Shown: positions 1 through 9,530 of the stretch, piece after piece
How positions within the stretch are numbered: position 1 is the first letter of the stretch
Layout of the letters: every line of letters begins with the position of its first letter
Origin: an uncultured Collinsella sp.
GTDB taxonomy: Bacteria > Actinomycetota > Coriobacteriia > Coriobacteriales > Coriobacteriaceae
DNA: 25,313 nt
Direction: 5' to 3'
NCBI GenBank assembly: GCA_900542085.1
Contig: UQMK01000029.1
Location: 1 to 25,313, forward strand
Program-made: the position numbers and the translations under genes
The notes under the pieces: generated by a model
Told to the model about the DNA's origin: nothing
The model's input: the letters and a program-made list of their open reading frames with translations, nothing else
The model's database searches: none

Positions 1-57
1 ACCGCAGGAAGCTTGGATACGCCTAGGCGCGGTCCAAGAAATCGTCCGCACCCCCTC

Positions 58-77
58 CAGGAACTATTTCACCGCAA
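58..77 (+). repeat. 20-bp repeat motif, single arm
   Basis: The motif CAGGAACTATTTCACCGCAA lies upstream of the adhesin gene. The same motif occurs with one change at 9049-9068 and, inverted with one change, at 9007-9026, where the two arms form a palindrome. The window begins too late to show whether a partner arm exists here. No promoter could be placed with confidence in the remaining 1-239 interval. A short palindrome CGCCTAGGCG at 21-30 could belong to the end of a gene to the left. Confidence 0.6.
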
Positions 78-239
78 CTCAAAAACAGCCAAGTACTTGT
101 AAAGTGTCCTCCCGCTTACGAAATCGTTTATGCCGCTTGACCTATCTCATATTGCGTTGCCACGCTGGGGAGGGGTACGCTCAGCCTAACTTGCAATCCG
201 GACCAGTGCTGTGGCCCGTTGAGCCAGTCGGGAGGAACT

Positions 240-3200
240 ATGAATAGAAGGCATGTCAACGCGGCGATCACCGCGGGCCTGGCACTTACCATGACGGTCG
301 GTTCGGTGCCGCCGCAGGCGTTCGCCGAGTTGATGCAGGGCGATACCACCCAGGTCGTTGCCGAGCAAAGCGATACGGCGGGGGGACACCGAGAAAGGGG
401 ATGGGGGGGGAGCTGCCGCCACATCCGCGGACACCGGCCAGGCAACCTCGGAAGATCAGGCGGTCGACAAGATCGCCTCGCTTGCCGAACAAACCGACTT
501 GCATGTTGCCGAGGGATCCGACGCAACGCTACCTCAAACCGTGGCGGTGACCTACGAGAGCGGCGCCACTAAGCAGGAAAACGTCACCTGGAAGCTGAAC
601 GGTGTCGATGCTCCGGCAACCTTGGCGCAGCTGCCAGCCGGCTCATATGAGTTTGAGGGTACCGTCGATGGCGCCACCCAGACGGTCAAGCAGCGCGTGA
701 TCGTCGAGGTCGCGGCGGCCGATCCGGCCGCGGTTAATGCAGTCGAACCCGTGAGCACGAACGAAGATTTGAAGATTGCGTCCGTTGATAGCACTCCAAT
801 TGTAAAAAAATATGTGGGACAGGGCTATGTTGGCGAAGTGTACGGCACCTCAGTCAATCTGACGCTGACAAATGGAACTAAAGCTACCGGCATGGTCAAT
901 TGGGACGAAGCCTCAAGGAACACTATCAAGGCTGCTTCCGATGAATCGGAGGTGCCGATCCAAGGCTCCATTTCGTATATCTACATCGGTAACATGGGTT
1001 ATTCACTTAGTGAGCCCTATTCCGTTGCCGGAACGCTCAAGGTTTTTGTTCCCAGGTCTTCGAATTACACACAAAGCGTGACGACGTCGCCCGGCGTCGC
1101 GCCGTCTCTTCCTTCGACTGCCTATATATCCTATTCCGACAACTCGGGCTGTTCCTGCGATGTTGAGTGGGATGAGGTCTCCGAGGTAGACTATCAAAAA
1201 CCTGGCTCATTTGTCGTTGAGGGACATTTGACGTATTCGCCCTCAACTTTGGTGAGCTGCACGGTAAATGTCCGTGAAATTAAGTCTGTTCAAACCGAAT
1301 TTGAATGCATGACGGCAGTAGGGATGTCGCCGTCTCTTCCGTACCAGGCAATGGTTACTTTCGATCAAAATGAATCGCAGCCAGTTCATATCAATTGGGA
1401 TTCCGTAAATCCCGATTCGTACGCTCAACCAGGTACTTTTGTTGTTAAGGGCAGGCTCGATGGGCTTGACCGGCGCGAAGTTACTTGTACAGTTACGGTG
1501 AAGGATGCCAAAGATTATTTTGACCTGGACTCGTTGACGTACGAACGTGTTGTTGGTGACGAATCGCCCCTTGACTCTGACGTGCACCTTAAGGTGACTC
1601 GACCGGATGGCGAGTACTGGTATAACTATCCTGTGAAATGGGACAATGCTGACGCCTCTCGATTCCAGACGGCTGGCACTTATGAAGTTGCCGGTACTAT
1701 CGGGGACTGCGGTGTTTCTTCTCTTGCTGGTCTAACGGTTAAGGCGACGGTCGTCGTTAAAGAGGTTGCCTCTATCGCTCAAGTTGCACCCATTGATACG
1801 CCAGTTGGCATCCGTCCTACTACGGGCTCAAGTGCCGGCTCCCTTCCATATACCGTTAAGGTGACTTTCACCGACGGGTCTACAGTTAATGGTGGCGTTA
1901 CCTGGGATACAATCCTGGATTCCATGGTCGCGCAGGAGGGTTCCTTTACCCTCGGAGGCTCTATCATGTATAGCCGAAGTGAACCTGGCTCTCCGTCTAT
2001 ACCAGTCTCGTTGGGCAGTGCCCATCGTGCCTCTATTAACGTCAACGTTCGTGCGCTGCAGATGCCATCTACGACTTCGATAAGTACGCTCGTTGGCGCG
2101 CAAATTCATATGCCGTATACCATAGAAGCAACGATGTGGAATGGTTCTCGTGGCAACTATTCCGTTCAATGGCCTGCTATTAGTCAGAATACGCTGAACA
2201 AGCTGGGCAAGTCGACTATTACGGGTTATTTCTTGGGTTCGAATATTCCGGTAACAGCGACTATTAATGTGCGCGACCTTGCCAACGATGATTTGGGAAG
2301 GATCGCCTACATTCCCGATGTCGGATTCGCTTATTCGTACGAATCGAATCAATTTCTGCTGTCGGACGGAAACTACTACAGCCTTTGGGGGGTTGGAGAC
2401 TCCCTTTATACATGGGATGAGATCCCGCAGGACCTCAAATACGGCAAGCCGGGCGACTATGAGATAAGCGGAACAATTACCGGTACGCTTGCAAAGATTC
2501 GTGCAACGGCTACGTGTGGAGAGGTCAAGGGCATCAATCACTACAGTGAGACTGGCGCGACTCTCGTGCAGTCTTATGAAGATACTTACGTTATCTATCC
2601 TGGCGAGCGGCTCTATCTTGATGATACGACCGTCGAAGGCGTTCTAAAGGATGGAACACGTTTCTCTAACCTTAAGGTTAACTGGGATGAGTATGATAAC
2701 TATCCAAAGGAGAACTGCACGATAACCGGTACGGTTGCGGGGACGAAAATTCCGGCAACGATCCACGTGATCGTGACTGACAAGTGGAAAGCGGAACTCG
2801 ATACCATTAAGGTCCTCAAGGGACATGATGGTTCAGGATTGCTTCCAACCAACGTTATACTGGTAAGCCCTGACGAAAAAGATCAGTCTGGCCATCATTC
2901 CAAGTATGCTCCCGTGACATGGAACACAAAGGGGTTTGACTGGTGCCAAGGCGGAATCGTTTCGGGTACCGCTCAGCTGTCTTACTATACGGGCAGTAAC
3001 AGCAGTGTTGTGGATATTCCTGTGACTGCAAATGTTCAGGTTGTGAATAGGGCTACATCCGTTCAGGGCGGCACGTTGTGGACCGTTCCTGGCGTTGCGC
3101 CTGATTTGCCAGAGACCCTTGAGGTCGTCTACGACAATGACATGTCCGTTGGGCCGCAACGCGAAAACGTCATCTGGGAAGACGTTTCCCCCGATGCCTA

Positions 3201-6200
3201 TGCCAAGGAGGGCACGTTTAAGGTTAAGGGCAAGCTCCAAGGTGGTGCCGAGGCGACGGTTACTGTTGATGTTTGCTCGATTTCGTCCGTGAACGTTCCC
3301 GAGCGTATTGTGACGGCCAACGGCGTTGAACCCGAGATGCCGTGGAACAATATTTCAGTGACTACGAGCGACGGTAAAACGCGCACTGCGTGGATTGAAT
3401 GGAACGGCTATCGCTCTTCGGACTATACCGGCGAGCCCGGCAAGGTTTCCACGGTTACCGGTAAGCTGTACGCTAGCGGCCTTGATAGGTTCGGCGTCGG
3501 CACCAACACCGGCCTTACTGTCCAAACCAAGATCGTGATTGCTGGAGTCGAGAAAGCGTTTGATAACGGTGAGACTGCGGTGACCACGAAGGCCGGTGCC
3601 GCTCCTACGATGCCTTCCAAGCTGGCAGTCGAGATGAGCGACGGTTCGATCTCGACGGCTGCTGTTAAGTGGGATCCGATTGCGCCCGAGAAGTATGAAA
3701 AGCCTGGTACGTTCTATGTAACGGGCCATGTTGTCGGCTTTGATGGCGCTGCTGTTATGGCGCTTGTTGACGACGAGGGTCAGAACGTTGGCGTGGACGA
3801 GCATGGCGTCGTGACCGCTAAGGTGACGGTTGCCGATAAGACGGCTCAAAAGGTCGCGCTGCAGCCGCAGGCCGTTGTGATTAACACGACGGTTGGGTCG
3901 AAGCTGGCATTGCCTAAGTTCGTTAATGTCAATTACTCTGACGGCACCTTCACAGCACATGGCCAATACGATGGCACCGAAATCACGGAGTGGACCGGCA
4001 CAGACGGTCTCGACATCAATGGCCCCCTTACCAAGACCGGCACCTATAAACTCGTCGGCAAGCTCAAAGGCATCGACAATGTCAACGCCATCGTGTACGT
4101 CAATGTTCGTGAGGCGCCGCGGACCATTACCAAACTCGAGGCTAAGTCGTTTAGCGTGGCCAAGGGTACGCCCAAGCAGGACCTGTACCAGCAGATGCCC
4201 AAGCAGGTTGTGGCGACCTATTCCGATGGCTCGACCGACTTGCTTGACATTGACACCTGGGACCTGTCCAACGTCACGGACGAGGTGCTCGGCGGAACCG
4301 GTACCGTGAAGATTACCGGCACGGTTAAGCTTAATGGCGCTAAGGTGACCTGCAATGTGACTGTGGTGGACCAGGATGCCGAGACGCCCGACCACGTTGA
4401 GCCGGTTGCCGACATTCATATTGCGGACAATGCCAAGGTTGCGGACCTGATGGCCATGCTGCCGTCCACGGTGACGGTGGTCATGAAGGACGGCAAGACT
4501 AAGAACGAGACGCCCGTTAAGTGGTCTCAGGTCGATAGCCTGGGCCGCGCCGGCAACGAGTTTGAGGTCACGGGCTTGACGGACAACGGCATGACCGTAA
4601 AGGTGAAGGTCAAGGTAACCGCGCATATCGTGAGCCTTGACGCAGCTGATGATATTGAAGTCGAGCGCGACACGAAGGCATCGGAAGCTTTGGCTAAGCT
4701 GCCTAAAAAGGTTACGGCTGTCTATTCTGATGGCCTTGATGCCGAGGTCGACGTGAAGTGGGACACCAAGGGCCTCTCCGACAAGGACTTTGCCAAGGAG
4801 GGCGAGGTCACGGTCAAGGGTACGGTTGCCGGAACGGATCAGAAGGCGGAGTGCACGATTAAGGTCGTCAAGCCGCTGCACGAGATTCCCGATCGCCTGG
4901 CTGGTACCGTTGACACCGTGACGGTCGACGACGGCGCGAAGCCCGAGGCTGTTGTGGCAGCGCTGCCCACCACCGTAAAGGTCGCTATGAAGGACGGCTC
5001 CGAGGTCGACTCGAAGATCAATTGGACCGCTCCCAAAAAGACCCTCACCATTAAGAAGGACGGCACGAGCGTTGTCGTTACGGGTAAGACCGAGGTCGGT
5101 AACTTTGACGTTAATGCTACGGTCAACCTGATGCCGGTCGTCGAGAGCGTCGTTGGCGTCCAGCTTTCGGTTGCTCGCAACACGGCTGCTGCTGACATCG
5201 CGCTGCCTGCCCAGGTGACCCTCAACATGTCCGACGGCTCGACGAAGACTGCCGCCGTCACCTGGGATAAGGCCCCGCTCACGACGGATGCCCTGGGCAA
5301 GCTGGGTGACATCGCGCTTGAGGGCACGGTTGAGGGCACTTCGGTCAAGGCCAAGTGCGCGGTGACGGTTGTAAAGAGCGATGCCGAGATTCCGGTGTCC
5401 GTTGAGCCTGTCGCGGGCGTTAGCGTCCCCGAGAACTCGTCCGCCGATGTCGTGCGTGATGCGCTCAAGGGCGTGAAGGCGACCGTTCGCATGAAGGACG
5501 GCAAGACGACGGCTGTGTCTGAGATTACGTGGACCGAGGTCCCTGCCGCTGCCGCCACCTATGGCAACGCCGTTGTCGCCAAGGGCGTGACGGTGAACGG
5601 CAACCTGTCGGTCGAAGTCCTCGTTACTTCCACCACGACGATCAATGAGGTAGCCGAGGCGCCGCAGATTACGGTCGAGCGCGACGTGAAGGCCGATTCG
5701 GTGACGGGCCAGCTGCCCAAGACCGTTAGCGTGACCTATACCGACGGCCATACGGACCTGGCTGCGGTTACGTGGAACACGGACGGGCTCGACAAGCAGC
5801 TTGCCGCTGTTGGCGAGCACACGATCGAGGGGTCCGTTGAGGGCACGACGCTCAAGGCGGCCTGCAAGCTGGTCGTCGAGACGCCTAAGCGCGAGATTCC
5901 CGATCACGTGAAGAGCGACAGTCTGACACTTGAGCAGCCGGTGCTCGTTGGCGCGTCTTCCGAGGACATTACCAAGGCACTCTCAGGTCTCAAGGCGACC
6001 GTGGTGATGGCCGATGGTAAGACTGAGGTTGAGTCCGGTGTCACGTGGACTGATGTCCCCGCTGCCGATATCGCCACGACGGGCAAGACCCTCACAGCGC
6101 ACGGCACCACCGAGCAGGGCAGCTTTGCGGTGACGGCGACCGTTTCAGTCAAGCCGGTCATCAAGAGCGCGTCGCTTGCCGAAGGCGCTGGTGCCATTGC

Positions 6201-7242
6201 CGCCAAGCGCGATGATGGGGTTGATGACGTCGTGGCCCAGCTGCCCAAAAAGGCGAGCGCGACGTATTCCGATGGCACTGCCAAGGACCTGGATATTACG
6301 TGGGATACGAGTGCACTGACCCAGAAGGCGCTCGGCGAGCTCGGCGACATTGTCGTTACGGGCACCGTCGAGGACGAGACCGGTTCTGCCACGGTGACGG
6401 CCACCGTTACCGTGTCCGAGAAGGATTCGAATATTCCCGTGACGCCCGGCACGCTCGATGCTGTTGAGGTCTTTGAGTTTAGCTCGCCCGATGAGGTGCT
6501 GAAGGCGCTGCCCAAGAAGGTCACCGTGACCATGAAGGACGGCAGCCAGAAGGACTACGGCATCGACTGGGAGAACGTGCCCGCACTCGACTGGGACGCC
6601 GACGATGTGACCGTGACCGGCAAGGTTCACGGCACAGAGCTGACGGTCAGTTGCGAGGTCCGCGTTAAGCCGCGTCCGGCTGCCGACGGCATGGTGATCG
6701 TTGACCAGAACGGCAAACCCACGACCGCCGAGACCACGCTCAAGGTCGAGCGCGGCAAGGAGATTGACCTGGCCGCCGCGGCGAGGAACGCGGACAAGGG
6801 CGCCATGCTTCGCGGTTCCGTGACGTGGATCTCGCGCGATCCGACGATTGCGACGGTCGAGAACGGCAAGGTCAAGGCCCTCAAGAGCGGCACCGTTGTC
6901 ATTACGGCGGAGCTGCGCGATGACGGCGAGAATGTAGCGATTTCGCTGGCTGACGAAGATGGCGTCGCGGAGGCGCCGGCAGCCCCGAAGTTCACCGCTA
7001 AGGTGACTGTTAAGGTTGTTGAGCCGGTCGTTGAGCAGAAGCCGGAGGCTGGCAAGGATAACGGTGGCAAGTCTGATGCCAAGCCGGCTTCGGATGCGAA
7101 GAAGGACGGCAAGAAGGCTGTCGCTGGAAGCCTGGCGCAGACGGGCGACAACACGGCTGTGACTGTCGCCGCACTGGGCGGAACCGGCCTGTTGGCGCTG
7201 ATCGCCGCCGCGATCGAAAAGCTGCGCCATCGCGCTGAGTAG
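240..7242 (+). CDS. Giant LPXTG-like wall-anchored Ig-repeat surface protein (frameshifted near N-terminus)
   Basis: ATG 240 follows a strong GGGAGG site and encodes a signal peptide (MNRRHVNAAITAGLALTMTV, with an AFA cleavage site near residue 29). That frame ends at 572. The long frame, about 2290 residues, is open from 358 to 7242 in the +1 frame, so the gene is broken between about 360 and 410, where there are G6 (380-385) and G8 (403-410) runs. Losing one G from either run joins the two frames. The body holds about 24 Big_4-like modules (YSDG or MKDG, then a VTWD-type strand, then GTF.V.GTV.G), one Big_2-like module near 6690-6950 (VTWISRDPTIATV), and a Lys/Asp-rich linker. It ends with LAQTG (7132-7146), a hydrophobic helix and the basic tail EKLRHRAE. 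This is a sortase substrate of LAXTG type, probably an adhesin; the ligand is unknown. The first half (about 780-3000) is more AT-rich and its modules are more divergent than those of the second half. Confidence 0.85.
380..410 (+). repeat. G6 and G8 homopolymer tracts at the adhesin frame break
   Basis: A G6 run (380-385), a G4 run (397-400) and a G8 run (403-410) lie between the signal-peptide frame and the repeat-domain frame. Removing one G from the G6 run gives a junction reading TAGDTEKGDGGGAAATSAD. Removing one G from the G8 run gives GGHRERGWGGAAATSAD. Either change creates one continuous reading frame. The tract is a natural slippage site, but it is also a natural sequencing or assembly error site. 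Confidence 0.7.
4381..6675 (+). repeat. Alternating A/B Big_4 super-repeat, about 500 bp per pair
   Basis: In the second half of the giant gene the modules alternate between two types. Type A starts with a linker such as EIPDxV or NIPV and carries MKDG or MADG. Type B carries ERD or ARN, then YSDG, MSDG or YTDG, and a WDT-like strand. A modules begin near 4381, 4882, 5386, 5893 and 6432, with B modules near 4630, 5140, 5640 and 6160. The repeating unit is therefore a two-module pair of about 501-539 bp, nine modules in all and ending on A. This suggests growth by duplication of pairs rather than of single modules. Confidence 0.7.
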
Positions 7243-7271
7243 CGCCGAGCGCGTAGGGCCCTAGGGCACAA

Positions 7272-7320
7272 GAAGGCCTCCCGGTCCTCGTAAACCACGA
7301 GGACTGGGAGGCCTTCGTTT
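7272..7320 (+). terminator. Rho-independent terminator of the surface-protein gene
   Basis: A 19-bp stem, GAAGGCCTCCCGGTCCTCG (7272-7290), pairs with 7298-7316 around the loop TAAACCA, with one G-U pair. It starts 30 bp after the stop codon. The downstream T-tract is short (GTTT), so termination rests mainly on the very stable stem. Confidence 0.8.
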
Positions 7321-7360
7321 GGCTGCCCTGAGCCCTAGAGTGATTTGCTCGCCATGAAAT

Positions 7361-7499
7361 GGGCCTATCTACTACGTTTAATCGGCTGCCCTCGACCACG
7401 CCGAGAATTGCGAAATTAAAACAGCAGGTAGATGGCTTGCCGATTTTCAAAAAAGACCCGCATGGTCGACTCATGCGGGTTAAACGTAGTAGATGGCCC
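7361..7499. repeat. Inverted-repeat-bounded intergenic element, copy 1 (139 bp)
   Basis: The left end GGGCCTATCTACTACGTTTA (from 7361) and the right end (7480-7499) are inverted copies of about 20 bp that differ by one inserted T. The interior holds a core around 7410-7436 (GCGAAAT, A-rich, then GCAGGTAGATGGCTT). This core is shared with a second, diverged element at 8803-8963. It encodes no protein. The element fills most of the 316-bp gap between the surface-protein gene and the convergent peptidase gene. It resembles a MITE or a dispersed intergenic repeat; no transposase is visible. Confidence 0.7.
7448..7480 (-). terminator. Minus-strand terminator inside repeat element copy 1
   Basis: Read on the minus strand, ACCCGCATG, the loop AGTCGAC and CATGCGGGT form a perfect 9-bp stem (7456-7480), followed by C and then six T residues (7449-7454). 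It lies about 80 bp beyond the stop of the minus-strand peptidase gene and would end that transcript. The repeat element therefore appears to supply a working terminator. Confidence 0.7.
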
Positions 7500-7524
7500 G
7501 TTTTCGTGGTGCAGCGTTGGCAGG

Positions 7525-7555
7525 ATATGGCAAAGGGACTGTCCCTTTGCCATAT
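7525..7555. repeat. Perfect 31-bp palindrome next to the peptidase stop codon
   Basis: ATATGGCAAAGGGAC (7525-7539) is followed by one central base and its exact reverse complement (7541-7555). It ends three bases from the peptidase stop codon on the minus strand. No T-run follows, so it may be an mRNA 3'-end stabilising hairpin or a protein-binding palindrome rather than a terminator. Confidence 0.65.
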
Positions 7556-7558
7556 TGA

Positions 7559-8647
7559 CTAGGCTAGGCGCGTCGCGTCGTGGGGGTAGGCGTTGAGGAT
7601 CTCGACGCCGGACTCGGTGACCAGGGCAAGGTCCTCGATGCGGACGCCGGTGCGGCCGGGGAGGTAGATGCCCGGCTCGATGGAGAACGTCATGCCCGGC
7701 TCTACGACCTGCTCGTTGGCGAGCGAGACGTCACCAGGCTCGTGGTCCTGCAGGCCAATCGAGTGGCCCAAGCGATGCGTAAAGTACTTGCCGTAGCCTG
7801 CATTCTCGATTACGTCGCGCGCGGCGCGGTCCAGGTCGCACATGCGCACGCCCGGTGCGATGAGAGCCTCGGCGGCCTCGTTGGCACGGCGCACGATGTC
7901 GTAGATGCGCGCCGTCTCTTCGTCCGGCTCGCCCCAAAAGAACGTGCGCGTCATGTCCGAGCAGTAGTTGCAGCGGCGTCCGCCAATGTCGAACAGCACC
8001 ACGTCGCCGCGTTTGAGCACGGTGTCGTCGGGCTCGTGATGCGGGTCTCCGGCGTTGGCGCCAAAGCTCACGATGGGCGGAAAGCTAAAGCCCTCGCAGC
8101 CGTGCTTGCGGTACAGGCCGAGCATCTGGTCGGCAATTTCGCGCTCCTTCACGCCCTCGTGAACGAGCTTGATTGCGTCGGCCATCACGGCGTCGTTGGC
8201 GGCCGAGGACGCGCGCATCAGCTCCTGCTCGGCTTCGTCCTTGTGGGCGCGTGCGACGGTGACGGCAAAGTCGCCCAGGAAGAACTCGCTCGCGGCATGG
8301 CGCTCCATGAGCGGCATCAAAAAGCCGGAACGCATAACGGTATCGATGCCGAGGGGCTTGGCAGGATCGATCTCGCGAGCGATGGCGTCGGTCACGACGT
8401 CGGTATCGGTGTGGTAGGCCACGCGAGCATTGTCGTACTCGGGCAGTTGATGCAGCGCGTTGACCAAGATCACGGGCTCGGCATCGCGTGCGAGCAGCAC
8501 GCCGCAAAAACGCTCGAACATATCGGCATAAAAGCCGGTCAGATAGTAGATCGACCACGGGTCGTTCACAAGCAGCTGCGCGCCGGGGTGCTGAGCCTCG
8601 AGCGCATCGAGCACGCGCGCCACGCGCTGGTCATCGACATGTGCCAT
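7559..8647 (-). CDS. M24-family metallopeptidase (Xaa-Pro aminopeptidase/dipeptidase)
   Basis: This 362-residue cytosolic enzyme has an N-terminal creatinase-like domain (residues 1 to about 130) and a C-terminal pita-bread catalytic domain. The expected dinuclear metal ligands are visible: D220 in VLFDIGG, D231 in CSDMTRTF, H305 in HRLGHSIG, E334 in FSIEPGIY and E348 in GVRIEDL. The family removes N-terminal residues ahead of proline or splits Xaa-Pro dipeptides; the sequence does not decide between the two. The start MAHVDDQ is chosen because GAAAGGA lies just upstream. An in-frame start 13 codons earlier has no comparable site. It stands alone, convergent with the surface-protein gene and flanked on both sides by repeat elements. 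Confidence 0.93.
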   Translation of the reverse strand: MAHVDDQRVARVLDALEAQHPGAQLLVNDPWSIYYLTGFYADMFERFCGVLLARDAEPVILVNALHQLPEYDNARVAYHTDTDVVTDAIAREIDPAKPLGIDTVMRSGFLMPLMERHAASEFFLGDFAVTVARAHKDEAEQELMRASSAANDAVMADAIKLVHEGVKEREIADQMLGLYRKHGCEGFSFPPIVSFGANAGDPHHEPDDTVLKRGDVVLFDIGGRRCNYCSDMTRTFFWGEPDEETARIYDIVRRANEAAEALIAPGVRMCDLDRAARDVIENAGYGKYFTHRLGHSIGLQDHEPGDVSLANEQVVEPGMTFSIEPGIYLPGRTGVRIEDLALVTESGVEILNAYPHDATRLA

Positions 8648-8688
8648 ACATCGTCCTTTCGCTAGGTTGCCACCATGGTATCCCATGC

Positions 8689-8737
8689 CCGGCAGTTAGG
8701 GACGTTCCTTTTATTCCGGCACTTTGGGACACTCCTT
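8689..8737. repeat. Two tandem 22-bp direct repeats upstream of the peptidase gene
   Basis: CCGGCAGTTAGGGACGTTCC (from 8689) and CCGGCACTTTGGGACACTCC (from 8716) both continue with TT. They match at 17 of 22 positions and are 27 bp apart. They sit 42-90 bp upstream of the minus-strand start, so they could be operator sites or a small intergenic repeat. The 8648-9127 gap holds no gene; its content is described by this and the next three entries. Confidence 0.6.
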
Positions 8738-8802
8738 GGCATGGCCAGCCTAGCGAACGTTCGGGCAAAAGTAGTCATAAGAGCCCCTCCCAAATGGGCT
8801 GG

Positions 8803-8963
8803 TTTCAAAAGTATGGCGGATTACGGGACTGGACCTGTATTACTTGACCATGGGAAAAATCGCGAAATAAAAAGCGCAGGTAGAGGGCTTATCAAAAAAC
8901 GAAAATCGCCGGTATGGATGGGGGTTTCCGAATCAGCCCCGTAATCCGGCATAGTTTTAAAAT
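8803..8963. repeat. Inverted-repeat-bounded intergenic element, copy 2 (about 160 bp)
   Basis: The ends are inverted copies of about 25 bp. TATGGCGGATTACGGG on the left (from 8812) faces CCCGTAATCCGGCATA on the right (8938-8953), with AAAA-rich sequence outside both. The interior (about 8860-8890) repeats the core of copy 1: GCGAAAT, an A-rich stretch, then GCAGGTAGAGGGCTT. The terminal repeats differ in sequence from those of copy 1, so this may be a related family with changed ends. Confidence 0.65.
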
Positions 8964-9006
8964 GGCACTAAAGTAGGCACAAGCTAAATACCAATTCCAA
9001 GGATAG

Positions 9007-9068
9007 TTGCGGTGGAATAGTTCCTGGATGCCGGGGTTTGGCGGAAATCAGGAGCTATTTCACCGCAA
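9007..9068. repeat. Palindromic repeat built from the 20-bp motif
   Basis: TTGCGGTGGAATAGTTCCTG (9007-9026) and CAGGAGCTATTTCACCGCAA (9049-9068) are complementary at 18 of 20 positions, with a 22-nt loop. The two mismatches become G-U pairs in one strand's RNA. A single arm recurs at 58-77. The palindrome lies 60 bp beyond the end of the minus-strand dehydrogenase operon and could act as its 3' hairpin. No T-run terminator was seen there. Confidence 0.65.
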
Positions 9069-9127
9069 TTGAGGAGGGGCGGATGGATGGCGGAGTAGCT
9101 AAAAGAGCCTCGTCCTAAATTAGCTGC

Positions 9128-9526
9128 CTATGCAGAGTCGATGTCCATGCTGGCGATGAGGTCGGTACCGGTTTCTAGGAGGTTGGGGAGGACGACGTCA
9201 CCCATGCGGATGGGGGCGTCGACGACCAGGCCGCGGATGAGGTCCATGGCTTGGGCGTGGAGTGCCAGCGGGATGGCTTCGGCCGTGCGCACGGGTAGCA
9301 GCGCCTCGTCGCCGCCGGATACGGCTACGGTGGTGGTGAGCACGCGCATGGGGCAGGTGAGCTCCTGATGCGCGAACTTATCGCCGCGCGGGCAGCTGTT
9401 GCCGGCCACGGAGCGCACCTCTACCACGGCACCGTCTGCGTCGCGCTCCACCTCCACAGTCAGGAGGCATTCGGAGGGGCAGGTGGTGCAGTTGAACTGC
9501 AGCGTTTCGATCGCGTTTGTGCTCAT
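9128..9526 (-). CDS. DUF1667 cysteine-rich protein of the GlpA-like operon
   Basis: This 132-residue protein begins MSTNAIETL. Its start is set by GAGGAGG just upstream, which lies inside the end of the preceding gene. The N-terminus has a cysteine cluster (FNCTTCPSEC at about residues 11-20, NSCPRGD near 45, LTCPMRV near 56) that could bind Fe-S or zinc. The middle and C-terminus (PIRMGDVVLPNLLETGTDLI) fit the DUF1667 family. That family is usually encoded directly after a GlpA-like dehydrogenase and a pyridine-nucleotide oxidoreductase, as here. It probably relays electrons or assists complex formation; its exact role is not established. It is the last gene of a three-gene minus-strand operon, with a 4-bp gap from its upstream neighbour. 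Confidence 0.85.
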   Translation of the reverse strand: MSTNAIETLQFNCTTCPSECLLTVEVERDADGAVVEVRSVAGNSCPRGDKFAHQELTCPMRVLTTTVAVSGGDEALLPVRTAEAIPLALHAQAMDLIRGLVVDAPIRMGDVVLPNLLETGTDLIASMDIDSA

Positions 9527-9530
9527 GGCT

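Larger units (their letters stand above)
8770..9125. repeat. Pair of diverged direct repeats, about 33 bp, flanking repeat element copy 2
   Basis: The segments 8770-8802 and 9093-9125 share a pattern of AGTAG, then AAGAGCC, a C/T-rich stretch, AAAT and GCTG, roughly three quarters identical. They are about 320 bp apart and enclose the inverted-repeat element at 8803-8963 and the palindrome at 9007-9068. The second copy can itself fold weakly (AGCTAA with TTAGCT). This is intergenic repeat debris with no coding capacity. Confidence 0.5.

Noticed and set aside
3355..5907. 850-codon antisense frame over the adhesin, with other long minus-strand frames to 7230
   Set aside because: They are shadows of GC-rich, repetitive coding sequence on the plus strand. 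They have no start signals and Arg/His/Leu-rich low-complexity products.
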